Part shown: positions 43,839-53,133 of the stretch, in pieces
Layout: the number at the start of each line of letters is the position of its first letter
Position numbering within the stretch: the stretch's first letter is position 1
From: Paenibacillus sp. HWE-109
GTDB lineage: Bacteria > Bacillota > Bacilli > Paenibacillales > NBRC-103111
NCBI RefSeq assembly: GCF_022163125.1
Contig: NZ_CP091881.1
Coordinates: 8,840,001-8,904,000 of the forward strand
Length of the DNA stretch: 64,000 nt
Direction: 5' to 3'
Notes under the pieces: model-generated
The model's database searches: none
The model's input: the letters and a program-made list of their open reading frames with translations, nothing else
What the model was told of the DNA's origin: nothing
Position numbers and translations under genes: made by a program

Positions 43839-44714
43839 TTAAAGAGGACTGCCCGCCAGGGCCTTTCTCGCAGCAGCCGGCGTCATGCCGAGCATTCTTT
43901 TGAACATGGCATGGAAATGGGGCAGACTATCGAAGCCGCACATTTCGGCGATAATACCGATGTTGGCGTCACTTTCGCTCAGCAGCTGCTTCGCACGAAT
44001 GATTCTTTTGGTCATCAGGTAGGTGGTAATGTTCATTCCAATCAACTGCTTGAATACCCGGCTGAAATGGGCAGGAGAGACAGAAGCTTGCTTCGCTAGG
44101 GACGTTAAACGGATGTCGTCGCAGTAATGCAGCTCAATATACAGCAAGATATCTCGCATCCATAAGGGACCAACCGAGGAGTCTCCATTGCTTGTCTTGC
44201 GTTCAGGCCCCAGCTCACGCTGCAAATAAAGCAGTAGCTCCAGCAGCTTCAAGTAAATGGCTTGGCGTTGGCCTAAATGCGAATGCTTCAGTTCTGTCTG
44301 TATGGACTCCAACGTAAATTCGATCTGCTGACGCTGAGGAAGCAGCGTTTCAAATTTGTAATTGCGCAGTTCCGCGGCTTGCTCAAAACTTCGTAAATAG
44401 GAGAATGCCTCATCCAGATTAGGGGCCTGCGCCAGACTTGGGCTGAAATAAATCGCTGTAGACGTAACAGGCATTTCTTTGTCCGGCGTTGCTCGGTGAA
44501 TTGTATTGCCTGGGATGAGGAACAGATCGCCTTGCTTCATATCATAAAAAGTATGATCAATGAAGAAGGTGCCTTGCCCACGATACACATACACAATTTC
44601 ATACCAGTCGTGAAAATGGTCAGGCAGCTCGCTTAGCGAGCTTTTTGTGTTTTTATAAGCAAAAGAGAGTGGGAAGGACTCGTTCGTATCGAATGTTTTA
44701 CGTATGGGATGCAT
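43839..44714 (-). CDS. AraC-family regulator with cupin sensor domain
   Basis: A 291-aa protein: N-terminal cupin (residues ~25-110, HFHDWYEIVYVYRGQGTFFID, GDLFLIPGNTIH) and C-terminal double helix-turn-helix (residues ~190-285, including RLTSLAKQASVSPAHFSRVFKQLIG and IGIIAEMCGFDSLPHFHAMFKR). AGAAGGAG precedes the ATG. It is divergent from the sugar-oxidation operon and is its probable regulator. Confidence 0.92.
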   Translation of the reverse strand: MHPIRKTFDTNESFPLSFAYKNTKSSLSELPDHFHDWYEIVYVYRGQGTFFIDHTFYDMKQGDLFLIPGNTIHRATPDKEMPVTSTAIYFSPSLAQAPNLDEAFSYLRSFEQAAELRNYKFETLLPQRQQIEFTLESIQTELKHSHLGQRQAIYLKLLELLLYLQRELGPERKTSNGDSSVGPLWMRDILLYIELHYCDDIRLTSLAKQASVSPAHFSRVFKQLIGMNITTYLMTKRIIRAKQLLSESDANIGIIAEMCGFDSLPHFHAMFKRMLGMTPAAARKALAGSPL

Positions 44715-44858
44715 GGTGAGCTCCTTCTGAATAGAGATTTATTCTATAATATCAAAAAACCGTACAAATGTGCTAGATATCAATATTTCATATGATTTCA
44801 TTAATGATACAATAGAAGAAAGCGATACCATAATAAAGTTATGAAAAAGGAGCGCGCT

Positions 44859-45689
44859 ATGAGAATTGATGCACACCAGCATTACTGGAAAATAGATCGT
44901 GGCGATTATGGGTGGTTAACGCCGGAGTTGTCGGTCTTGTATCGTGATTTTCTGCCAGATGATTTGTTGCCTATCTTGCATCAACAGGATGTGAGTCAAA
45001 CGATTGCCGTCCAAGCGGCGCCAACCTTAGATGAAACAGATTATTTATTAAGCTTAAGCGAAGGATCAGATACGATTGCGGGTGTCGTAGGTTGGCTTGA
45101 TTTAAATGACCCCGACGTTGTTGCACAGTACCAAAAATTCAGCCAGCATCCCAAATATGTGGGCTTCCGAGTCATGATTCAAGAAATGCCGGATGCGAAA
45201 AGCATCCTAGAGCCTCATTTTGTTGAAGCTCTGCGATATTTTGCCGGGGAGGATGTTCCCGTAGATTTGCTTGTAAAATCCGAGCAATTAGCGCCGGTTG
45301 TTGAGCTTTTGGACCAGGTCCCGAGGTTGCGGGCAGTGATCGATCATATCGCGAAACCCCGAATTGGGGAGGGGGCTACTGAGCCTTGGAAAAGTCAGAT
45401 GGCAGCTATCGCCAAGCATCCGAATGTGTACTGTAAGCTTTCGGGCATGGTGACGGAAGCGAACCCAACGAGCTGGGTCAAAGAAGATTTTACTGTATAC
45501 ATCCGGCATGTTCTGGAAGTATTCGGAACGCAGCGAGTATTATTTGGGAGCGATTGGCCTGTATGCTTGCTAGCGGCTGATTATGATGAAGTCATCGGGG
45601 TACTGACGCACGCCTTGCCGGAATCTTGGACTCAGCACGACAATGACCGTCTATTTGGACTAAATGCAAAGGAGTTTTATAAACTATGA
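44859..45689 (+). CDS. Amidohydrolase, sugar lactonase type (COG3618)
   Basis: A 276-aa TIM-barrel amidohydrolase with DAHQHYW at the N-terminus and LFGSDWPVC near the C-terminus (metal Asp). The closest functional relatives are L-fuconolactone/L-rhamnonolactone hydrolases. ATG 44859 follows AAAAAGGAG; an ATG at 44841 is upstream of it. It overlaps the next gene by ATGA, so lactone made by the reductase or dehydrogenase would be opened here. Confidence 0.87.
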   Translation: MRIDAHQHYWKIDRGDYGWLTPELSVLYRDFLPDDLLPILHQQDVSQTIAVQAAPTLDETDYLLSLSEGSDTIAGVVGWLDLNDPDVVAQYQKFSQHPKYVGFRVMIQEMPDAKSILEPHFVEALRYFAGEDVPVDLLVKSEQLAPVVELLDQVPRLRAVIDHIAKPRIGEGATEPWKSQMAAIAKHPNVYCKLSGMVTEANPTSWVKEDFTVYIRHVLEVFGTQRVLFGSDWPVCLLAADYDEVIGVLTHALPESWTQHDNDRLFGLNAKEFYKL

Positions 45690-46630
45690 AATATCGTAAA
45701 CTGGGCAAAACAGGGCTGGATGTCTCAGTACTGAGCTTCGGCGCCTCCTCGCTTGGCTCCCTCTTCCGGGAAACCAACGAGGAAGAAAGCATTCGGACCG
45801 TTCATACGGCTGTTGATCTAGGAATTAACCTGATTGATGTGTCCCCCTACTACGGTTTAACCAAGGCGGAAACGGTCTTAGGCAAAGCTATTGCCCAAAT
45901 AGACAGAGAACGCTTTATTTTGACAACGAAAGCAGGACGTTACGGCGACGACGAGTTCGACTTCTCGAAGGAGCGGATCATTCGCAGTGTGGATGAGAGC
46001 TTAAAGCGGCTTTATACGGATTATATCGATATTCTTTATTTGCATGATATTGAATTTGCGGCTTTTGATCAGCTTGCTGAGGGAGCCTTCCCTGCACTGG
46101 ATGCATTAAAGCAATCTGGGAAAATTCGTTTTTTCGGCGTATCCGGATTACCGCTGTCTGTGTTTGAGAAGTCGCTGGCTGTGAAAGAGTTCGATTCTGT
46201 CTTGTCTTATTGCCATTATGCTTTGAATGACACGTCCTTGCTGGATGTAGTTCCACTGTTGGAGCAGCATGGGGTTGGCTTAGTGAATGCATCGCCGCTC
46301 TCTATGGGACTGCTGAGCACTAGACCTGCTGCTGCTTGGCATCCTGCACCGGCTGACATTCAACGGCTCTGCAAGGAGGCGGCGGAGCACTGCGCAAGCA
46401 AAGGCGCTGACATCGCGAAGCTGGCGGTGCAATATGCAACGGCGAACGAGCGAATTCCAACGACACTTGTCAGTACAGCCAGTCCGGACAATATCCGCAA
46501 AAACATCGCATGGACGGATGAGCCGATGGATACCGAGCTGCTGCAAGAAGTGCTGGACATTTTGGAGCCAATCCGCAACAAGTCATGGATTAGCGGAAGA
46601 CCTGAATATAACGAGAAGACTTACGTTTAA
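45686..46630 (+). CDS. Aldo/keto reductase (aldose dehydrogenase type)
   Basis: A 314-aa AKR with the catalytic set D (LIDVSPYYG), Y (SPYYG), K (TTKAGRY) and H (LYLHDIEF). It resembles L-galactose/L-fucose/D-arabinose dehydrogenases that oxidise a sugar to its lactone, the substrate of the upstream lactonase. Confidence 0.88.
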   Translation: MKYRKLGKTGLDVSVLSFGASSLGSLFRETNEEESIRTVHTAVDLGINLIDVSPYYGLTKAETVLGKAIAQIDRERFILTTKAGRYGDDEFDFSKERIIRSVDESLKRLYTDYIDILYLHDIEFAAFDQLAEGAFPALDALKQSGKIRFFGVSGLPLSVFEKSLAVKEFDSVLSYCHYALNDTSLLDVVPLLEQHGVGLVNASPLSMGLLSTRPAAAWHPAPADIQRLCKEAAEHCASKGADIAKLAVQYATANERIPTTLVSTASPDNIRKNIAWTDEPMDTELLQEVLDILEPIRNKSWISGRPEYNEKTYV

Positions 46631-46642
46631 GGGGGGGTTCAG

Positions 46643-47656
46643 ATGAAAGCGATCGTATGTGAACAGATTGAGCAGTTTAACTTTGTAGAGATGAAGGAGC
46701 CTACTGTCAAAGCGGGTGAAGCCATCGTTCGTATCAAAAGAATCGGTATCTGCGGGACGGATTTACACGCCTATAAAGGGAATCAGCCATTTTTCAGCTA
46801 CCCGCGTGTGCTTGGTCATGAACTCTCCGGTTATGTCGAGGAAATCGGCGAAGGGGTCTTGGGACTGCAGGCTGGCGATCTGGTCAGCGTCGTCCCCTAT
46901 ATGCATTGCGGAACATGCATTGCTTGCCGCAATGGCAATACAAACTGCTGTATCGATATGAAAGTACTTGGCGTGCATATGGATGGAGGAATGAGAGAGT
47001 TGGTATCTATACCTGCCAGCCATCTCATTAAAACCGAAGGGCTGACGCTGGATCAAGCTGCGATGCTGGAGCCGCTTAGCATCGGAGCTCACGCTTTGCG
47101 AAGATCGGGGCTTCGCGCAGGTGAAACTGCGCTCGTCATTGGCGCAGGGCCGATCGGACTCGGCGTCATGGTCCTGGCGAAGCAGTTTGGCGCGACCGTC
47201 ATCGCGATGGACATCAATGATGAGCGGCTGGCGTTTTGCCGCAAGTGGGCAGGCGTCGATCAGACCGTGAATGCGCTGCAGCAGCCGAAGGAGCAGCTCG
47301 CTGAGCTAACGAACGGCGATATGCCCACTGTGGTCTTCGATGCGACCGGCAACGCGCGGTCGATGACGGACTCCTTCGGACTTGTCGCGCATGGCGGCAA
47401 GCTCGTGTACGTTGGCCTCGTGAAGGCGGATATCACGTTCCATGATCCGGATTTTCATAAGCGGGAGCTGACGCTGATGGGCAGCCGCAACGCAACGATG
47501 GAAGATTTCGACACCGTCCGTGAAGCGATGCAGAGCGGAGTTATCGACATTGAGAGTTATATCACGCACCGTGCTTCCTTCGAGGATATGATCGGGGAGT
47601 TTGATACATGGCTCAAGCCGGAGTCCAAGGTGATTAAAGCGATCGTTTGTTTGTAA
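46643..47656 (+). CDS. Zinc-dependent alcohol dehydrogenase
   Basis: A 337-aa MDR dehydrogenase: catalytic zinc ligands in GICGTDLHA and LGHELSG, structural zinc cysteines CGTCIACRNGNTNCC, Rossmann motif GAGPIGLG. Similar to threonine/sorbitol/fuconate-type dehydrogenases. GGGGG precedes the ATG. With the two genes before it, it would form a non-phosphorylative sugar-acid pathway; the actual sugar is not fixed by sequence. Confidence 0.88.
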   Translation: MKAIVCEQIEQFNFVEMKEPTVKAGEAIVRIKRIGICGTDLHAYKGNQPFFSYPRVLGHELSGYVEEIGEGVLGLQAGDLVSVVPYMHCGTCIACRNGNTNCCIDMKVLGVHMDGGMRELVSIPASHLIKTEGLTLDQAAMLEPLSIGAHALRRSGLRAGETALVIGAGPIGLGVMVLAKQFGATVIAMDINDERLAFCRKWAGVDQTVNALQQPKEQLAELTNGDMPTVVFDATGNARSMTDSFGLVAHGGKLVYVGLVKADITFHDPDFHKRELTLMGSRNATMEDFDTVREAMQSGVIDIESYITHRASFEDMIGEFDTWLKPESKVIKAIVCL

Positions 47657-47658
47657 AG

Positions 47659-47700
47659 GCGTGCCCAACTGCTTGTAGGCAGATGGGCGCGTTTTTTTTT
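47659..47700 (+). terminator. Terminator of the sugar-oxidation operon
   Basis: A 9-bp stem (47659-47667 with 47684-47692) with an inner CTGC/GCAG pairing and nine T residues, directly after the stop codon. Confidence 0.93.
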
Positions 47701-48012
47701 AGAAAGTATAAGCTTTTGGGTGGATTTAAGGGGTTTTCCCTTTTTAGTTGACGTCCACCGCAGGCCTCTTTGCTTTGGAGGTTTTCAGTCTTGAGTGGTA
47801 TCTAATGAACTGTAGGATGCTTATCGACGAGAAAATGGCTGCTTTGGAGATGTAATGAACTGGATTGGCATTATTCGGTACTTTATTGTCGGAAAGGTAA
47901 TCAATTGCTTGAAATAGCGCATCTGGCATTCATTAGATTTTCAGAATGGGCGATTTTGGCCGAATAAAGGGTATTGAGTTCGTAAGGAAACTTGCGAAGG
48001 TGTATGGATTTG

Positions 48013-48044
48013 AAGACCTAGCCGTAGGCTAGGTCTTTCTTATT
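48013..48044 (+). terminator. Perfect 11-bp terminator hairpin
   Basis: AAGACCTAGCC and GGCTAGGTCTT around a GTA loop, followed by TTTCTTATT. No gene ends just upstream, so it may end a small untranslated RNA or be a remnant. Confidence 0.8.
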
Positions 48045-48154
48045 GGTGATACAACCTACTTCTGGATGCTGTCGATCCTCTTGAGAGGATGAAAAACAGA
48101 GCTAAGGTGGGCGGAAAGTGCGAACTGGCCTCCGTAAAGATAGAAAACGGCCTT

Positions 48155-48192
48155 AAGGTTGAGGGATGCTTCAAATCCTCCAACCTTTTTTT
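48155..48192 (+). terminator. Terminator-like hairpin
   Basis: AAGGTTG (48155-48161) pairs with CAACCTT (48181-48187), followed by a T-run. Again no gene ends directly before it. Confidence 0.7.
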
Positions 48193-48249
48193 AATATATG
48201 AGTTATATGTTTTGGAGTGAACGCGGAGTTACTCCAGCTGCCTCACGCA

Positions 48250-48383
48250 GAGGGAACTACAGTACGCTATTCTAGCCAAAAGTGGCAGTATCGAGAGGTT
48301 GAGGGAACTACAGTACGCTATTTTGCTGTTTCTTGGGAATCTTCAACGCTTTTTGTGAAAATAAGACCCTGTAGTTCCGCTAT
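48250..48383. repeat. GGAACTACAG intergenic repeats
   Basis: A 22-bp unit GAGGGAACTACAGTACGCTATT starts at 48250 and again at 48301; a third, inverted variant (CTGTAGTTCCGCTAT) lies at 48369-48383. They share the GGAACTAC..CGCTAT core with the large array at 57436-58829, so both belong to one repeat family. Confidence 0.8.
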
Positions 48384-48854
48384 CCCCCTCGCATCCCTAC
48401 TTTTTGCCTAATTAGCGTCCCCTAGTTCCCTTACTAGGTTTTGCCGCTAAGAAGAGACTGACTGATCTATCAGGATAGCGAATCCGGTTTTCTTATTTAC
48501 TTCAGGGTTCTATCAGCAAAGCAAGCTACTACGTGAACTAAGGAGCGCTGCATAATGGACGGTAAGTAAGTTGGTATGGAGGTGGCTGCTCAAGTCATGG
48601 GAAGTTATCTGCTCCGATTGATCCCGGTTATTCGTTCAACACTCTGATCTTGTACTATATCCACAATAACATGTCGTGTTCGTGTTATGTATATTAACAT
48701 AAACTTAATAAATAATTTACACTGCGAGGATGATTTAGTAATATAATGAAAGAAACTAAAAACAAATAAAACAAATTAATAAAACTAAATTAACTTGTTT
48801 TCATGTTGTTTTTAGGACTAAAAATATTATTTTAAACGAATTGGAGGCATTAGG

Positions 48855-51800
48855 ATGTTTATTCATTTTAAAAAAGTGCTAATTATTACGTTAGCAACTA
48901 CGGTCGTCGCAACTTCAAACATTCCTCTGTTTGGAAACTCTCTCACTGCATCTGCCGCAATTATCCCCTCTGATTATGCTCTGCACATGCTTTTTGAGGA
49001 TAACTTGACGGATAGTTCGCAAAATCTTTTAACTGCAACCCCTGTCGGGGGATTGTCTTATGCTCCGGGACGAATCGGCAGTGCGCTGAATATTGATTCT
49101 TCAAGCGCATCCAAGCAATACGTCAACTTGGGAAAACCAGATCAACTTCAGTTTGGCACAGGAACCAGCTTTACCCTTGCTTTCTGGGTGAAATCGAATG
49201 GCGTTTCATCAGACCCTCCCATCATTTCCAATAAGGACTGGGACGGCGGCAGCAATGTTGGCTATGTCGTCGCTTTAAAGGATACGCGCTTGATATGGAA
49301 CTACAATACGGACGGCGGTTCAAGAGCGGATGCCTCTATTCCTAACGTTGCGGACGGCGCTTGGCATCACATCGTGATTTCGCACGATCGGGCAACAGGA
49401 CGCGTTGATTTTTATAAAGACGGAAACCCTGTAACGGTAGACATAACGAGTGGAAGTAATTATAACAACATTTCAAGCGCAGTAAATATTACGGGACGGA
49501 CAGGCACGCTGGATTCTGGTCTGTCAACGATGATTGGCAATGATGGTACCGGCAATTATTCCGCCAATTTGACAGCTCGGCTTGATGATTTTCAGATTTT
49601 GCGAAAAGCTGTTACGGCGCAAGAAGTTTTAGATGCCTATAACGCCATTCCTCCCCGTGACCCTGAAAAATTCAATGGCGCTCTGAACTTGATAGGCGCC
49701 CAGCATACCGTTCAGGGTTCGCAATTTCACTACAACCTGGATCTTCGTACACCGGACATGAACAAAGTGATTGATAAAGCAGATGTTGAACTCGCGTATG
49801 ACAGTCATTTATTTGAATTCGTCAGTGCGTCGCGCGCGACTTCCATTGACACTTCCGTGCCGGGAATCTTGAAGCTGAGCTTGCCTGGGGGGATCGTTTA
49901 CAGCAACATCAATCCGCTTGAATTCAAGAATTCCAGAATTTCCGAGCTGATCTTCAAAGCGAAAGCTCCTTCAGGTCAAGGAACCATTGAAGTAAAGAAT
50001 GCGGATTTCTATAACGGTACGGATAAAATAGAAATTGAATCTTTGAATAAGCCGGCTGCTACCGTTCAAATCCATTCCAAAGCGTCTGAAGATCTCAATA
50101 AGGACGGCCATGTGACGGTTGGGGATGTTGTTTTGGCCCAAGGCAACTCTGACGAGGTTTTACAAAAAATTGCCGACAAAGCCAAATTTACTCCTTATAA
50201 ACGTGTTGTTGTCATTGGGATCGACGGTGGAGGCGTTTCGGTTTCGCCCAATGCGCCATATTGGGAAACTCCTAATTCCGTCAAAGTGGCAGTCGGAAGC
50301 CGCCTAAACATCCCGTCGATTAGAAACATCATTGACCATGGCGCTATCTCCTATACCGTCAAAACAACGCTGCCATCCAGTTCTTCGCCAAACTGGGGCG
50401 CGATGATATCCGGCGTTGATTACAGTAAACATAAGATTGGTAATGATATCAGCGAAGCTTATACCTATGATGAAGCTTCCCCTTATCCGACATTCTTTAA
50501 AAAAGTAAGATCAGCCATGCCTGAAACTAAGCTAGCTGCTTTTTTAACTTGGAACAACATTTTCACTGGTCATATTGAACCGTCTGTCGGTGTTGAGGAC
50601 TACCCCTCGAATGATGAAGGCAATGCCGCTGCCTTCGCTCAGTATATAGCAGATGGGAAAGCTGCCGATGCATCCGTGATTTTCATACATTTGGATGATA
50701 TGGATCATGAGGCGGGGCACATATACGGTTTTTATACGAAAAAATATTATGATCAATTAGCGAAAACCGACTTGAACGTAGGCGTAATTTACAATGCTTT
50801 GAAAGATAATCAACTGCTAGACGATACACTTATTTTAATGCTGCCTGATCATGGCGGAGGCACCGAAAATGCCAATCATACGTTAGGAAGCTCCACTTCG
50901 CACGGCCAAGACTCACCGCTGTCAACGACCACATTCATGGCGGCGAACGGAAGAACGGTAGCTGCGGATGTCGGGAAAGAGAAGCTTTTGCAAGGCGGCA
51001 CAACCAAAGATTTGGCAGCGACTGTTCTCACCGCTCTAGGTATCGATCCTGCAATTGGGGATTCCAAGGTGATTGACGGGATGTTCATCCAGCAGAAAAA
51101 TCAGCATAAGCCGGATGCTTCCAACTTGAAGTTAACCAAAGTCGTCTCTTCAACTACTCAGCAATTAAAAAGATATGAACTGTCCATCGGTGAGCTGAAA
51201 TCGGACGCGAAAGCGATGGATCTTGACATCCAGACAAATGATTTGTCGGTCGTATCCGTGGAACCTGTTCAACCCGGCGTCAAGGTGCTGCGCAATGAAA
51301 CGGCAAATGGCGTGACGAGAATCATTCTTTCCTCGGATACAGGCATTGTTGCCGATCAGCCCATTGTCAATATCCTTGTTGGATCGCAGGGAGCCAATCC
51401 CTCCGCAGCTCTTAAAGACGCCATGGTTGCCGATCCGCAGGCCAAAGAAACGATGCCGAACTTAACTAGTGCGGAAAAACAAGAAAGTGATATTCCGGTG
51501 ACAAGCGTAGAAGTCACCCCTGCGAACCTATCGATATATGAAGGACAAACTGTAGAACTTTACGCCAAAGTGCTGCCTGCTACAGCGAGCAATCAGGCGG
51601 TGACATGGACCACAAGCGATTCTTCGGTCGCGGCACTTGAATCCAGAGGTGACAAGGCCGTTATTACTGGTATCAAACCAGGTACGGCAACAATCACGGC
51701 GACTGCAGCGGATGGAAACTTTACATCGCAAAGCACTGTCACTATACAAGCTAAACCAGTAGAAACGACATTATACTCTATCAAATTGGATGGGAAAACT

Positions 51801-53048
51801 TCACTGAATATCGGCCAGCAAGACCAAACCATCGTTCAGGCAACGTACAGTGATAACAGTGTGATTCAGCCTGTTTCCGGTATCGTTTTCAGCAGTACGG
51901 TTCCAACTGTAGCAACTGTTGATTCGCATGGTTTGGTAAGCGCGCTTGGGGTGGGGACGACAGTCATTGGAGCAACATATGGTGGATTGATGGGTCAGTA
52001 TACGCTTACGGTCACTAGTTCCAAACCAGTAGAAACGACATTGTCTTCCATTAAAATGAACGGAAAAGCTTCATTGTATATAGGCCTACAGGATCAAACG
52101 ACGGTTAAGGCGAAATACAGTGATAACAGCGAGACCCAACCTGTGTTCGGCATCACTTTCAGCAGCAGTGCCCCATTTGTGGCGTCCGTTAACTCGCAAG
52201 GTTTGGTAAGTGCGCTCGGGGTGGGGACGACAGTTATTGAAGCAACGTATGGCGGATTGATGGATCAATATACACTTACTGTAAATTCTTCATCGACAGA
52301 GCCAGACTACGAGCCTGCGCCAACCACGCCGCAAGAGCAGACTAAGCCTGCGGAACCTGCAAAACCGGTCGAACCGACAAAACCCGCGCTTCCAGAAGTA
52401 TTTAATCCAGAACTTGTCAAGCTGGACACGCTGATCAAAAGCATGGAATCCAAAGTCAAAGAAGCGAAAAAGCAAAGCAACATCATTTCTTTCACAGATT
52501 TGCCTACTGCACATTGGGCAGGGAACCTCATTCACAAATTCGCAGCAATAGGTGTCGTTCAAGGGTATGAGAACGGAACTTTCGAGCCTGATGGCAAGGT
52601 GACGCGTGCAGAGTTTGCGACTCTCATTTCCCGCATATTCGAAATTAACGGTGAGCCTGTTCGCAGCCTGACACTGAATGATCTGAACACGCACTGGGCG
52701 AAAACAGTGATCGAAAAGCTAGCCAATCTCGGCATCTTGAACGGTTACGAAGATTCCTCATTCAAACCAGATGCAACGATTAGCCGTGCTGAGATGGTAG
52801 CTATCGTCAGCCGCATCGTAAACATACGCTCTGTTCAACAGGAAAGCACATCTAGCTTCGCCGATATTGCTAGCTCTTTTGCCGAGGAGCAAATCAAAGA
52901 AGCATCCAAAGCGGGAATCATTAGCGGATTAGGCGATGGCCAGTTCCATCCGAATAGTCCTGCGACCCGCGCCGAGGCGCTTACGGCTATCATGAATATC
53001 CTAAATCTTAATCCAGAAATTAAGCAGTTGTTGGACAGCTTGAAATAA
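48855..53048 (+). CDS. SLH-anchored multidomain phosphodiesterase-like surface protein
   Basis: A 1397-aa exported protein. Order: signal peptide (1-35), LamG-type domain (~40-265), cohesin-like domain (~275-405), dockerin/EF-hand-like loop DLNKDGHVTVGD (~413), alkaline-phosphatase-superfamily domain (~449-745) with metal motifs IGIDGGG, HLDDMDHEAGH, LPDHGG and STSHG and a Ser-rich nucleophile region LPSSSSPNWGAMISG, then three Big2-like domains (~882-1145), a Pro/Glu linker and three SLH domains (~1212-1397, TRAEF, SRAEM, TRAEA). It is held on the cell wall by SLH and probably hydrolyses phosphodiesters or phosphates. GGAGG precedes the ATG. Confidence 0.88.
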   Translation: MFIHFKKVLIITLATTVVATSNIPLFGNSLTASAAIIPSDYALHMLFEDNLTDSSQNLLTATPVGGLSYAPGRIGSALNIDSSSASKQYVNLGKPDQLQFGTGTSFTLAFWVKSNGVSSDPPIISNKDWDGGSNVGYVVALKDTRLIWNYNTDGGSRADASIPNVADGAWHHIVISHDRATGRVDFYKDGNPVTVDITSGSNYNNISSAVNITGRTGTLDSGLSTMIGNDGTGNYSANLTARLDDFQILRKAVTAQEVLDAYNAIPPRDPEKFNGALNLIGAQHTVQGSQFHYNLDLRTPDMNKVIDKADVELAYDSHLFEFVSASRATSIDTSVPGILKLSLPGGIVYSNINPLEFKNSRISELIFKAKAPSGQGTIEVKNADFYNGTDKIEIESLNKPAATVQIHSKASEDLNKDGHVTVGDVVLAQGNSDEVLQKIADKAKFTPYKRVVVIGIDGGGVSVSPNAPYWETPNSVKVAVGSRLNIPSIRNIIDHGAISYTVKTTLPSSSSPNWGAMISGVDYSKHKIGNDISEAYTYDEASPYPTFFKKVRSAMPETKLAAFLTWNNIFTGHIEPSVGVEDYPSNDEGNAAAFAQYIADGKAADASVIFIHLDDMDHEAGHIYGFYTKKYYDQLAKTDLNVGVIYNALKDNQLLDDTLILMLPDHGGGTENANHTLGSSTSHGQDSPLSTTTFMAANGRTVAADVGKEKLLQGGTTKDLAATVLTALGIDPAIGDSKVIDGMFIQQKNQHKPDASNLKLTKVVSSTTQQLKRYELSIGELKSDAKAMDLDIQTNDLSVVSVEPVQPGVKVLRNETANGVTRIILSSDTGIVADQPIVNILVGSQGANPSAALKDAMVADPQAKETMPNLTSAEKQESDIPVTSVEVTPANLSIYEGQTVELYAKVLPATASNQAVTWTTSDSSVAALESRGDKAVITGIKPGTATITATAADGNFTSQSTVTIQAKPVETTLYSIKLDGKTSLNIGQQDQTIVQATYSDNSVIQPVSGIVFSSTVPTVATVDSHGLVSALGVGTTVIGATYGGLMGQYTLTVTSSKPVETTLSSIKMNGKASLYIGLQDQTTVKAKYSDNSETQPVFGITFSSSAPFVASVNSQGLVSALGVGTTVIEATYGGLMDQYTLTVNSSSTEPDYEPAPTTPQEQTKPAEPAKPVEPTKPALPEVFNPELVKLDTLIKSMESKVKEAKKQSNIISFTDLPTAHWAGNLIHKFAAIGVVQGYENGTFEPDGKVTRAEFATLISRIFEINGEPVRSLTLNDLNTHWAKTVIEKLANLGILNGYEDSSFKPDATISRAEMVAIVSRIVNIRSVQQESTSSFADIASSFAEEQIKEASKAGIISGLGDGQFHPNSPATRAEALTAIMNILNLNPEIKQLLDSLK

Positions 53049-53075
53049 GCGTTTCTGAGAATAGAGATAGTTTTG

Positions 53076-53118
53076 AAAAATACCCAGCTGATCAACGAGA
53101 TCAGTAGGGTATTTTTAT
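53076..53118. terminator. Bidirectional terminator between convergent genes
   Basis: AAAATACCC/GGGTATTTT with inner CTGATC/GATCAG and T-runs on both strands, placed between the SLH gene and the leftward LysR gene. Confidence 0.93.
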
Positions 53119-53133
53119 TTCTGAAATACCCGC

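Larger units (their letters stand above)
47701..48854. other. Gene-free region with two terminators and repeats
   Basis: 1.15 kb without a supportable gene. A perfect 11-bp hairpin AAGACCTAGCC/GGCTAGGTCTT with T-tail is at 48013-48044, a second terminator-like hairpin (AAGGTTG/CAACCTT plus T7) at 48155-48192, and GGAACTACAG-type repeats at 48250-48383. The last ~180 bases are AT-rich and presumably carry the promoter of the SLH protein; I see TATAAT at 48742 but no well-spaced -35. Confidence 0.7.
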
